DNA of 64,000 nt from NCBI GenBank assembly GCA_964500445.1, contig CAZCOG010000008.1, positions 100,621 to 164,620 of the forward strand, read 5' to 3'. Below, piece by piece: positions 53,175 through 61,595 of the stretch (positions are counted from its first letter, which is position 1; each line of letters opens with the position of its first letter). A model generated the notes under the pieces. That model ran no database searches. It saw nothing but the letters and a program-made list of their open reading frames with translations, and was not told the DNA's origin. This stretch comes from Persicitalea sp964500445 (GTDB lineage Bacteria > Bacteroidota > Bacteroidia > Cytophagales > Spirosomataceae). Both the position numbers and the translations under genes were made by a program.

Positions 53175-53242
53175 GCGGGTCAACGGTTCGAGACGAAATT
53201 GCAGAACGTCGTTTCTCCGTTTAACTTTAACCGTTGACCCGC
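53175..53242. promoter_or_regulatory. 14-bp perfect inverted repeat in the hydrolase leader
   Basis: GCGGGTCAACGGTT (53175-53188) and AACCGTTGACCCGC (53229-53242) are perfect inverted copies 40 bases apart. A weaker inner inverted repeat (AGACGA / TCGTTTCT) sits between them. The second arm ends seven bases before the ATG at 53250, so a folded RNA would bury the translation start. Confidence 0.55.
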
Positions 53243-53249
53243 AAATTAA

Positions 53250-54041
53250 ATGCTGCATTACGACCTTCTTGGCCACGGGCCAAACGCTTTGTTGGCTTTT
53301 CATGGAGTGGGGCAGACGGGGCGTCGCTGTTACGAACCCTTTGCCCGGCATTTGGGGAACTACTACACGATTTATGCTTTTGATTTATTTCATCACGGGC
53401 TGAGCAAGGGCGTAAGTGGCAGCGATGATTTTTCCGATGCCGATGTGTTGACCAAGGTAGTTTGGAAAGCGCTTATTCAAAACTTTATCCAGGAAAAAAA
53501 CATCGTTCGCTTCGATGTAGCAGGTTTCAGCCTGGGTGGGCGTTATGCCCTGGCCACCGCGGAGGCTTTTTCCGAACATATAGGGCGGCTGATTCTTATC
53601 GCGCCCGATGGGGTAGTGGATCACCCGATGTTTGGCCTGGCAACTCGTTTCGCTCCTACCCGCAGTCTGTACCGACGGCTCAGCGATAACCCGCAACCGC
53701 TCTTTGCCGCTGCCGACCTGGCGCAGAAGGCACGAATTCTGCCCGAAAAAATGGTGAGTTTTGTTCGCTATGCGCTCGGGACACCGGAGCAACGGCGGCG
53801 GGTATACCGTTCCTGGGTAAGTCTGAGGGAAATGTCTTTCAACATTATTAAGCTACATAGCCTGCTGGAAAGAAGGGGAGTGGAAGTATGGCTTTTTGTG
53901 GGCAAATACGATCCTGTCATCGTACCGGCAAAGCTGAAAGTACTATCGCAGCGACTACCCAAAGAACGATTCGTCGTGCTTGAAAGCGGGCACGGGGGAT
54001 TAGTAGAACGGGCGGCGATGGTAATGAAGCAAAAAAAATGA
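53250..54041 (+). CDS. alpha/beta hydrolase
   Basis: A 263-aa cytoplasmic alpha/beta hydrolase. The oxyanion strand is LLAFHGVGQTGRRCYEPFA (residues 14-32), the nucleophile elbow GFSLGG has Ser at about residue 94, a probable acid lies in VGKYDPVIVPAKL (about 221), and the catalytic His is in ESGHGGL (about 249). The reaction is not evident; the lid region carries many basic residues. The leader contains a long inverted repeat. Its stop lies one base from the stop of the convergent SRPBCC gene. Confidence 0.85.
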   Translation: MLHYDLLGHGPNALLAFHGVGQTGRRCYEPFARHLGNYYTIYAFDLFHHGLSKGVSGSDDFSDADVLTKVVWKALIQNFIQEKNIVRFDVAGFSLGGRYALATAEAFSEHIGRLILIAPDGVVDHPMFGLATRFAPTRSLYRRLSDNPQPLFAAADLAQKARILPEKMVSFVRYALGTPEQRRRVYRSWVSLREMSFNIIKLHSLLERRGVEVWLFVGKYDPVIVPAKLKVLSQRLPKERFVVLESGHGGLVERAAMVMKQKK

Positions 54042-54042
54042 C

Positions 54043-54489
54043 CTATGCTTCCTCTGCAAGTACCTTGATTTTCGCCAGTGCTCGTTTCCAGGCCAGGGTC
54101 ATAGAATCAAAAGAATCTTCCGCCATTTCGACTTCTACGCTCAGCTCAGTGGTGCTACCTCTGGCAGTGAGCAGATAAGTCTCCTTGCCTCCTTTTACAT
54201 TCATAGCTTCTTGGCTCGTGTAGTCCTCCTCACCGCCGAAGACTACGCCCTGATACTCCACAGACAGCATAAGCGGAGGTTCGTTCACTATCACCTCTCC
54301 CACAAGACCCCCGCCGCTAACATCAGTGAACAGTACTTTGCTACCTTCCTCCCAACTGGTTTTGGGGCGGGCACCAAAGCTGAATTCGCCGTACCAGCGC
54401 GGCGTAAAACGTTCATCGGTCAGTATCTCCCACACCTTTTCCCGTGAAGCAGATATTTCGACTGCCTTCTCGATGGTTTTCCTTTTCAT
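54043..54489 (-). CDS. SRPBCC-family protein (AHSA1-like)
   Basis: A protein of about 148 aa with the helix-grip fold of the AHSA1/SRPBCC superfamily, which binds hydrophobic ligands or acts as a cochaperone. It has the family start KAVEISASREKVWEILTDERF, a central strand region (PPLMLSVEYQGVVFG) and the long C-terminal helix SFDSMTLAWKRALAKIKVLAE. Several upstream Met codons are in frame (54501, 54507, 54558); 54489 was chosen because the family usually begins just before the first strand. Ligand unknown. The 258 bases upstream to 54747 are AT-rich and show no gene. Confidence 0.75.
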   Translation of the reverse strand: MKRKTIEKAVEISASREKVWEILTDERFTPRWYGEFSFGARPKTSWEEGSKVLFTDVSGGGLVGEVIVNEPPLMLSVEYQGVVFGGEEDYTSQEAMNVKGGKETYLLTARGSTTELSVEVEMAEDSFDSMTLAWKRALAKIKVLAEEA

Positions 54490-54747
54490 CGGTAGTTGCA
54501 TTAACATAGTCGGTTGAAGATTTTCCTTTTTTAAATAATGAAGAGGATGGTGGAACATTGTCGGAAAGCACAGAAATGCTATTATATATGTATTATAAAA
54601 AACCGAATTACTGAATTTTTATAATATAATCCAAATATAAAATAGCTTTATGTGATATTGTAGAGTAGTGCCAATCAACTGGGAAAGGAAAAAGCGGAAC
54701 GGCAAGTGTATATTCAAAAGAATAAGTATTTATAATAAATGGGGCCT

Positions 54748-55353
54748 TTAATTCGCCGCATGCTTGGCGTTTAAGTAGTCTTCCCATTCATCGATATCGG
54801 TAAGGGCTTCCAACAAGTCATAGCTAATGTTATTCTGCGCCAAAACTGCTTCAGTTTTCTCCATCAGATCAGGTTGGCTCCACGGCATATTGTCGAAGAC
54901 TACTTCATATAAACGGTTCATACCCAGCAAGTAATAGCCGCCGTCGGTAGAGGGCCCAAGTACCACCTCATGCTGATGGAGCCGTTGAAAAGCTGCCTGC
55001 AAGTGTTGTGACTTCAAATCCAGGCAATCGCTGCCAATGATGACGACGTGGCTTGCCCCGCGCGCGAACTGCTCTCGAAAAGCCTGCTTCATGCGGTCGC
55101 CGAGGTCGCCATCCTGGGGTTGAATGGCTTTCTGCCAGCCATTCCATAGATCATCGTAGTTTATATAATCACCATAGTATACCGTTTTAACATAGCTTTC
55201 TGCGGGGAGGGCTTCGGCGGTTTTGCGGGTATATTCCAGCAGTTCGCGGTAGATCTCAACGGCCTTTGAATGGCCTACGGTTTTTGCGATGCGGGTTTTC
55301 ACCTTTCCTTCGATAGGGTTCTTTACAAAAATAATCAGGGCAGGGAGTGGCAT
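54748..55353 (-). CDS. TIGR04282-family glycosyltransferase
   Basis: A 201-aa small nucleotide-sugar transferase-like protein. It starts MPLPALIIFVKNPIEGKVKTRIAKTVG, the signature of the TIGR04282 family, and contains the acidic site VVIIGSDCLDL and the GPSTDGGYYLLG motif. In some organisms members lie in arsenosugar biosynthesis clusters; no arsenic genes occur here, so that role is not claimed. The start at 55353 matches the family; a longer frame to 55392 would overlap the promoter region. It is divergent from ridA across 47 bases. Confidence 0.85.
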   Translation of the reverse strand: MPLPALIIFVKNPIEGKVKTRIAKTVGHSKAVEIYRELLEYTRKTAEALPAESYVKTVYYGDYINYDDLWNGWQKAIQPQDGDLGDRMKQAFREQFARGASHVVIIGSDCLDLKSQHLQAAFQRLHQHEVVLGPSTDGGYYLLGMNRLYEVVFDNMPWSQPDLMEKTEAVLAQNNISYDLLEALTDIDEWEDYLNAKHAAN

Positions 55354-55400
55354 AATTTGGTAGTTTTGTGCTTCTGAAAAAGATTCAAACAACTAAAATT

Positions 55401-55769
55401 ATGCCCAAAAAAATAATATTCTCCGAGAAGGCCCCCGCACCCATCGGGCCGTATAGCCAGGCAGTCATGGTTAATGATACGCTTTATGTTTCGGGCCAGA
55501 TTGCGCTGAAAGAGGCCGAAGCCGGGGATGTCCAGGTTGAGGCCCGGCAGGTAATGGAAAACATCGGACATATCCTCACCGCTGCCGGACTCACCTACGC
55601 GCACATTGTCAAATCCAGCATTTTTCTGAAGAATATGGATGACTTTGGACTGGTCAACGAAGTGTACGGTTCTTACTTTGAGAGCGAGCCGCCTGCCCGC
55701 GAAACGGTACAAGTGGCGAAGCTGCCAAAGGATGTGAACGTAGAGATTTCAGTGATTGCGGTTAAATAA
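55401..55769 (+). CDS. ridA: RidA-family enamine/imine deaminase
   Basis: A 122-aa RidA (YjgF/UK114) protein that hydrolyses reactive 2-aminoacrylate-type enamines made by PLP enzymes. It has the opening SEKAPAPIGPYSQAV, a VSGQIAL strand, and the active-site Arg and following strand in PARETVQVAKLPKDVNVEISVIA. Length is exact for the family. The start at 55401 (MPKKIIFSEKA) was chosen. A TAGTTTTG box at 55361-55368 may be its -7 element. It precedes gltX by 48 bases, with a short REP-like sequence between. Confidence 0.93.
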   Translation: MPKKIIFSEKAPAPIGPYSQAVMVNDTLYVSGQIALKEAEAGDVQVEARQVMENIGHILTAAGLTYAHIVKSSIFLKNMDDFGLVNEVYGSYFESEPPARETVQVAKLPKDVNVEISVIAVK

Positions 55770-55778
55770 TGAATAGTG

Positions 55779-55800
55779 CTCTTCGACTCCGCTCAGAGTG
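55779..55800. repeat. REP-like sequence between ridA and gltX
   Basis: CTCTTCGACTCCGCTCAGAG has short inverted ends (CTCT at 55779, AGAG ending at 55798) and contains the TTCGACTCCGCTCAG word, which is a frequent dispersed intergenic repeat in Bacteroidota. Confidence 0.4.
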
Positions 55801-55817
55801 ATAACTTAATATTGAAA

Positions 55818-57350
55818 ATGCAAGACAAAACAGTACGCGTACGATTTGCGCCCAGCCCCACGGGGCCACTCCATGCCGGAGGCGTGCGCACGGCGCTTTA
55901 TAACTACCTTTTTGCCCGGCAGACGGGCGGCCAGATGCTGCTGCGTATCGAGGATACCGACCAAGCGCGTTACGTGCCCGGTGCCGAAGATTACATTCTG
56001 GAAGCGCTGGCGTGGCTGGGGATTTCGATTGATGAAGGTCCCAACGTGGGTGGCCCGCACGCTCCTTACCGCCAGTCGGAGAGGAAAGAAATCTACCGTG
56101 AATACGCCGAAAAACTGGTCTTTGAGGGGAAAGCCTACTACGCCTTTGACACACCGGAAGAGCTGGACGCCATGCGCAAACGGCTGGAAGAGGCCAAAGT
56201 ACCCGCCGCGCAGTACAATGCTATCACACGGCTGCAAATGACTAATTCGCTGACGCTGCCCATTGCCGAAACCAAAAAACGCCTGGAAAGCGGCGAGCCG
56301 TACGTCATCCGGATGCAGGTGCAGCCCAAAGACGATATTCGTTTTCACGACCTGATCCGCGGCTGGGTTGTGGTACATTCATCGCAGATCGATGACAAGG
56401 TACTTCTCAAATCGGACGGAATGCCAACCTACCACCTGGCTAATATTGTCGACGATCACCTGATGGGGATCACGCACGTGATTCGGGGCGAGGAATGGCT
56501 GCCGTCGGCTCCGATGCACGTGCTACTGTATCGTTATCTCGGTTGGGAAGCAACTATGCCGCAGTTTGCGCATTTGCCTTTGTTGCTGAAGCCTGACGGC
56601 AACGGTAAACTTTCCAAACGTGACGCCGACCTGGGCGGTTTTCCGATTTTTCCGCTGCAATGGACCGACCCGAAGACGGGCGAAGTTGCCAAAGGTTTTC
56701 GTGAAGAGGGCTATTATCCCGAAGCTACCGCCAACTTTTTGGCGTTGCTGGGCTGGAATGCCGGAACCGAGCAGGAGATTTTCACGATGAATGAACTCAT
56801 CGAAGCATTCAGCTTCGAGCGCGTGCACAAGGCAGGGGCAAAGTTTGATATTCAGAAGGCGATGTGGTTCAACCAGCAGTATCTGAAAGAAAAAGACGAC
56901 CTGACGATGGCTGCACAGGTACAGCCGCTGTTTGCCCGGAAAGGTATCCAAATATCCGACGAACAGGCGATCCAAATCGTTCATCTATTGAAAGACCGGG
57001 TGCATTTTGTTCACGAGATAGTAGATGAATCGGCCTTTCTTTTTTCAGCTCCCGAACATTACGACCAGGAAATCGTTTCTAAAAAATGGAATGAGGATGC
57101 CCAGCGTGGCATCGACGCTTTCGCCCACGCTTTGGATACCAACGAAAGCGAATTCATCGCAGAGAATATCAAGCATTTTCTTGCCGAAACCCTGGAATCC
57201 GCGGGGATCAAAATGGGGAAAATTATGCAGGCGTTGCGACTCGCCGTCACGGGTTCGGGAACTGGCCCCGATTTGATGGTAACGATGGAGATCCTGGGAA
57301 AAGAAGAAGTAGTACGACGTTTGCGCCGGGCGTTAGAAGTTTTAGGCTAA
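55818..57350 (+). CDS. gltX: glutamyl-tRNA synthetase
   Basis: A 510-aa class I aminoacyl-tRNA synthetase charging tRNA-Glu. The HIGH-type motif is PSPTGPLHAGG (about residues 11-21). RIEDTDQARYVPGAED and the KMSKS-type loop KLSKRDADLGGFPIFP follow. The anticodon-binding helical region occupies the last ~150 residues. The start at 55818 (MQDKTVRVRFAPSPTG) is the family norm. A strong terminator follows the gene. Confidence 0.96.
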   Translation: MQDKTVRVRFAPSPTGPLHAGGVRTALYNYLFARQTGGQMLLRIEDTDQARYVPGAEDYILEALAWLGISIDEGPNVGGPHAPYRQSERKEIYREYAEKLVFEGKAYYAFDTPEELDAMRKRLEEAKVPAAQYNAITRLQMTNSLTLPIAETKKRLESGEPYVIRMQVQPKDDIRFHDLIRGWVVVHSSQIDDKVLLKSDGMPTYHLANIVDDHLMGITHVIRGEEWLPSAPMHVLLYRYLGWEATMPQFAHLPLLLKPDGNGKLSKRDADLGGFPIFPLQWTDPKTGEVAKGFREEGYYPEATANFLALLGWNAGTEQEIFTMNELIEAFSFERVHKAGAKFDIQKAMWFNQQYLKEKDDLTMAAQVQPLFARKGIQISDEQAIQIVHLLKDRVHFVHEIVDESAFLFSAPEHYDQEIVSKKWNEDAQRGIDAFAHALDTNESEFIAENIKHFLAETLESAGIKMGKIMQALRLAVTGSGTGPDLMVTMEILGKEEVVRRLRRALEVLG

Positions 57351-57380
57351 AACAGGAAACAACGCAGATATTTTATAATT

Positions 57381-57414
57381 AATGTCAGATAAATCGTTTA
57401 TCTGACATTTTTTT
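57381..57414 (+). terminator. terminator of gltX
   Basis: AATGTCAGATAAA (57381-57393) pairs perfectly with TTTATCTGACATT (57397-57409) around a TCG loop and is followed by a run of T to 57414. Confidence 0.92.
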
Positions 57415-57501
57415 AACGGGCTAACCTCACGGCTAGCATCCAGGTCGACCTTCCTGCCGTAGTATAGGTTACTAACTTTTTCAACTTACTATTAACTCTT
57501 T

Positions 57502-60498
57502 ATGACTGCAAAGTTTACTCCTGAGCGGCCGCTCCATGGGATATGTGCAAAGCGCACCTCAGGGCTGACACTATTACTGGCTTTTTGTTCTCTGATCGCC
57601 ACAGCGCAGGTCGAAGTACAGGTCGTTGATCTTCTCTATCACAATGCACTACCCGGAGTCACGGTACATATCGAAAACAGTGCTGCCGATTTCAAGGCCT
57701 CCGCACAGACTAACGCGCAGGGAAAAGTCACATTCAGCGACCTTTCGGGAGCAGCGCGCTACCGGGTATATGCCGATGAGTTTGCCACCTATGCCGGCGC
57801 CGAGCTAACCAGCGTAGCTTCTCCGGCCAGCCTGTTACTAGAGCTTCCTTCCAAGCGCGAATCCAGCCTCGACGAAGTGGTGATCAGTGACCGCCGCACG
57901 GCAGAACTCAATACCCGCGATGCGCAGGTGTCCTACTACGTGACCAAAAAGGAGATTCAGGCCCTGCCTATCGAAGGGCGCGACATCACCAAATCATTAT
58001 ACCGCTTACCTAATCTTACATTGGCCACGCTGGGGTATGCCGAAGCTCCCAACGTATCGATCAACGGTCTGAATGGTACTTATACCAACTACATGATCGA
58101 CGGGATGGACAATAACGAGCGCTTTCTGGGCAATATGAAGTTCAACACGCCTGTTGGGTTTGCCGAGGGCATCACTGTGCTGACCAACAACTACTCCGTG
58201 GAATACGGCAATACCAGCAACGGTGTGGTGAACGTCACGACGCGTTCGGGCAAGAACGAGCTTTCGGGTGAAGTATTCTACCTAAGCCGCCCCGGCAGCG
58301 TAATCGACGCAAAGTCGGCCTTCGCTACCCTCGATTTGTCGGGCAACCAGGTAAAAGACGGCTTTCAGCGCAATCAACTCGGTCTGGCTCTGGGCGGTGC
58401 CCTGAAGCGCGACAAGACATTTTTTTACATCAACTTCGAGCAGACTCTCGACAGGAAAGATAACCTGCTGAATGTACCGGCCCTGGGTGTCAACGAAACA
58501 GTACGCGGCAGAAATAGCTTCAGCTATGCCTCCGGCAAGATTGATCAGCTCTGGACAAATCGTTTCAAGTCTTCCTTGAGGGTCAATGTGGGCAGCTTCG
58601 ACATCGGTCGGCAGGGCGGTGGTTTGGAAGGTGGCGTCAATTTTCCGTCTTCGGCCTCTAATCAAGCCAACCGAACCTACCTGATTGCTCTGAAAAATAG
58701 TTATAGCATCGGCGACCGCCTGACTGCCGAAACCAACTACCAGCACTCGTACTTCCGCTGGAATTACCGGCAGCCCGTTAACCCCGACAGTCCATCGGCA
58801 ACTGTGTTGGATCCCAAGGGTGTGACCATCGCCATTATCGGGCAAAGTGGCTCGATCTTCGATGATAAGGAGTTTTCTCATCAGTTGCAGCAAAAATTCT
58901 TTTACCGGGCAGGACGTCACAATCTTAAAGGCGGTGTTGAGTTCATGACTTCCGATTATAGCTTGCAGGGTGGGGGTAATCCTAACGGAGCCTACACGGT
59001 TCGCCTGAACGACTCGCAACTGGAAGCCCTGAAAAACAAAAATCTGGGTTCTTCTCTGGATATCAATGATATTCCGCTGGATGTAGAGGTAATCCGATAT
59101 GAGGTCGAGCTTAGGCCTACCACATTCGGGGCACGTCAGAATGTATATAATATATACGTTGAAGACAGTTATGAGGCTTCGGAACGCCTGAACCTGACCT
59201 TTGGGCTGCGATATGACTACGACAACCTTTCAAAAGGTGGCGGAACCAAAGGCGATCTTAATAACCTGGCGCCGCGTCTGAGTTTTAACTACAAGCTCGG
59301 TGAGGTCAGCGTGATTCGGGGAGGCTATGGTTTGTTTTATGACAAAATCAAGTACTCAGCTTATAGCGATGCTCTGCAGTTCAACAGCAACTCGGCAGAT
59401 TACAAGAAAGAACTGGCTGAACTACAACGCCTGGGTTTGCTGGATTCAAAGGCCGACCTTGATCGCATCACTTTCCCGGGCAATATCCGCGCTACTACCG
59501 GCAGCGTTACTTATCTGAAAGGTCCCAGCGCGGATGATTTGCAGGGCCAGCGCGAAACGCGTTTCAACAATAACCTGCGTATCCTGAATCCCAACGGCTA
59601 CAAGAATCCTTACTCGCACCAGGCTTCATTAGGCTTCCAGACCAAGCCGAGCCAGAATACTCTTTTCTACGTCGATCTGGTCCACACGGCCACGGAGGAT
59701 TTATACATGATTCGTAATCTGAACCCCGCTTCTCCGTTCCCCAACGACGACCCTGACAATCCTAAGGTGCGCACTGTGGCAGCGGCTGATCTTACCCGTC
59801 CGGTACCTATTGTGAATGGTACAGCCACCATTAACGGCGAGGTACTGCGTGGTGTTGCCCGCAGTGTGTACATGACTACCGCTGAGGGCAAAGCCAAATA
59901 CTGGGCCGCCAACTTTGTGTTTCACAAGCTACAAGCGGGCCAGAAAGTCGGCTACCGAGTCAATTATGCATTGGCATTGGTGAAAAGCAACACCAGTAGT
60001 CTCAATACCCGTGCGCATGACTCCAACAATTTCGCCGCTGACTACACCTACGACGAGCAGGATCGCCGCCACGTGCTCAATGCCATGCTGTTCTACAATC
60101 CGATTCCCAGTCTGTCGATCACTCCAGCCTTCCTGTTGCAAAGCGGCCAGCCTTACACCATTCTGGCCGATGCCCGCAAATACGGTACTACTGACCTTAA
60201 CGGTGACTCGGAAACCTTCTGGTCTCCAGACTATGCACCCGGTGAAAAACGGCATGGCCATCGCCTGCCCTGGGCCAAAACCCTGGATCTTTCGATCAAG
60301 TATAATATCAGAGTTTTGGGAGAAAACGGACGACTGGAGTTGTCGGCAGATGTGTATAATGTGCTGAACACGACCAATATTTCCGGTTTTAACGTGACAC
60401 GCGGGGCCAGCAATCAGTTTCAGACCGAGGGTAGTTTCGTAACGCGTTCGGCGGCACCGCCCCGGCAGTTTCAGTTCGGGGTGCGTTATTTTTGGTAG
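57502..60498 (+). CDS. TonB-dependent receptor (Oar-like)
   Basis: A 998-aa outer-membrane receptor. Signal peptide (LTLLLAFCSLIATAQ), a carboxypeptidase-regulatory-like domain (about 35-120, VEVQVVDLLYHNALPGVTVHI), a plug (about 130-240; DITKSLYRLPNLT, NVSINGLNGTYTNYMIDGMDNN, EYGNTSNGVVNVTTRSG), and a long barrel ending RQFQFGVRYFW. The plug wording NGVVNVTTRSG is characteristic of the Oar-like group. No SusD follows; instead two secreted nucleoside hydrolases do, so the receptor probably imports nucleosides or a nucleoside-containing compound. That substrate is inferred from context only. Confidence 0.9.
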   Translation: MTAKFTPERPLHGICAKRTSGLTLLLAFCSLIATAQVEVQVVDLLYHNALPGVTVHIENSAADFKASAQTNAQGKVTFSDLSGAARYRVYADEFATYAGAELTSVASPASLLLELPSKRESSLDEVVISDRRTAELNTRDAQVSYYVTKKEIQALPIEGRDITKSLYRLPNLTLATLGYAEAPNVSINGLNGTYTNYMIDGMDNNERFLGNMKFNTPVGFAEGITVLTNNYSVEYGNTSNGVVNVTTRSGKNELSGEVFYLSRPGSVIDAKSAFATLDLSGNQVKDGFQRNQLGLALGGALKRDKTFFYINFEQTLDRKDNLLNVPALGVNETVRGRNSFSYASGKIDQLWTNRFKSSLRVNVGSFDIGRQGGGLEGGVNFPSSASNQANRTYLIALKNSYSIGDRLTAETNYQHSYFRWNYRQPVNPDSPSATVLDPKGVTIAIIGQSGSIFDDKEFSHQLQQKFFYRAGRHNLKGGVEFMTSDYSLQGGGNPNGAYTVRLNDSQLEALKNKNLGSSLDINDIPLDVEVIRYEVELRPTTFGARQNVYNIYVEDSYEASERLNLTFGLRYDYDNLSKGGGTKGDLNNLAPRLSFNYKLGEVSVIRGGYGLFYDKIKYSAYSDALQFNSNSADYKKELAELQRLGLLDSKADLDRITFPGNIRATTGSVTYLKGPSADDLQGQRETRFNNNLRILNPNGYKNPYSHQASLGFQTKPSQNTLFYVDLVHTATEDLYMIRNLNPASPFPNDDPDNPKVRTVAAADLTRPVPIVNGTATINGEVLRGVARSVYMTTAEGKAKYWAANFVFHKLQAGQKVGYRVNYALALVKSNTSSLNTRAHDSNNFAADYTYDEQDRRHVLNAMLFYNPIPSLSITPAFLLQSGQPYTILADARKYGTTDLNGDSETFWSPDYAPGEKRHGHRLPWAKTLDLSIKYNIRVLGENGRLELSADVYNVLNTTNISGFNVTRGASNQFQTEGSFVTRSAAPPRQFQFGVRYFW

Positions 60499-60551
60499 AT
60501 AGTACCAAACTACCTGTCATTAACAGTTAGTTTTTTATAAAAAGTTACGTA

Positions 60552-61565
60552 GTGAATAAAAGGATTTTCCCCCTATTGTGTATTTGCTTAGTGGTGGCCT
60601 CTGCATCCACACTTCTGGCTCAGGCCAGTGTCCGTAAAATCTGGATTGACACCGATCTGGTAATAGGTCTGCCCGAGCGCGCTCCTCGCGAAGTAGATGA
60701 CGGGCTTACGTTGCTTATGGCTCTCCGGCACGTCGATAAAGTCGATGTACAGGGAATCAGTCTGGTGACTAATGTAGAGTACGGCTACCAGATAGCCCAA
60801 AAGCTGCTGAAATGGTACGCTCCTGATCGGAGTATCCCTGTGTATAAAGGTTCCAACGCCACGGGGGATGTGGGCATCGAGAGTGACGCGTCCCGCGCCC
60901 TTGCAGCTGCCTTAAGAAAGGAAAAGCTGACTATTGCGGCCATTGGTCCGGCCACCAATGTGGCCACGGTACTGAAAAATCATCCCGAACTCGCCAGCCA
61001 GATTGAAGAAATTACTTTCTGTGCGGGTCGTACACCGGGTTTTCATTTTCGTCCCGGCCTGGAAACAATGACTGTTTCAGATTATAATTTTGAAAAAGAT
61101 GTGGAAGCGTTTAAGGTCATTTTCGATTCTGGGGTAAAGGTCATTTTGTCGGGATTTGAGTGCAGCTCCTACGTTTTCCTGGGCCGGACTGATTGGGCTT
61201 TTCTGGCGCAGGGCTCCGAGGGTGATCAGTGGGTGGCGGCGCAACTGGCCCCCTGGTCGCTGCGCGGCCAGCGTGTATTTGGAGTCGAGGGCTTTATTCC
61301 CTACGACACTACCCCGCTGGGCCATATCACCCATCCGCAGTACTTTAAGTACTACCGCGATATCCCGGTGCAAATCAATATGCGAGAAAACGACGCCACT
61401 ACGCCCAATGCGACCAAAGGCGAAAAACCTTTCTTAGAGGTTTCCTACGACTACAAATCCAAGTGGAAGTGCGACTACGCTTACAAGGCACTGCCTGGTT
61501 TTGAGGAGGTAGTGATTGAGTCATTGAAAAAAGACCACCCGAATACTGAAGCATCCAAGCGGTAG
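60552..61565 (+). CDS. exported nucleoside hydrolase, copy 1
   Basis: A 337-aa protein with a signal peptide (FPLLCICLVVASASTLLAQ) and a nucleoside-hydrolase (IUNH) fold. The calcium-site motif appears as IDTDLVIGLPERAPREVDDG: the first DTD and the following DD are spaced about ten residues further apart than in the usual DTDxGxDDA pattern. Other family segments are IAAIGPATNVATVL, DYNFEKDVEAF (the Asn and Asp that contact ribose) and a late HITHPQ. The enzyme would cleave nucleosides to base plus ribose in the periplasm. The start is GTG at 60552. It lies 53 bases after the TonB receptor and 30 bases before its paralogue. Confidence 0.87.
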   Translation: MNKRIFPLLCICLVVASASTLLAQASVRKIWIDTDLVIGLPERAPREVDDGLTLLMALRHVDKVDVQGISLVTNVEYGYQIAQKLLKWYAPDRSIPVYKGSNATGDVGIESDASRALAAALRKEKLTIAAIGPATNVATVLKNHPELASQIEEITFCAGRTPGFHFRPGLETMTVSDYNFEKDVEAFKVIFDSGVKVILSGFECSSYVFLGRTDWAFLAQGSEGDQWVAAQLAPWSLRGQRVFGVEGFIPYDTTPLGHITHPQYFKYYRDIPVQINMRENDATTPNATKGEKPFLEVSYDYKSKWKCDYAYKALPGFEEVVIESLKKDHPNTEASKR

Positions 61566-61595
61566 TTGCTTGAATTTATTCAAAAAACAAATTAT

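Noticed and set aside
53180..53245. A tRNA-like sequence around GGTTCGAGAC
   Set aside because: The T-arm-like word is not accompanied by acceptor, D or anticodon stems; the region is better explained by the long inverted repeat.
54748..55353. An arsenosugar biosynthesis locus, suggested by the TIGR04282 family name
   Set aside because: No arsenic methyltransferase, radical SAM partner or ars genes are nearby; ridA and gltX are housekeeping.
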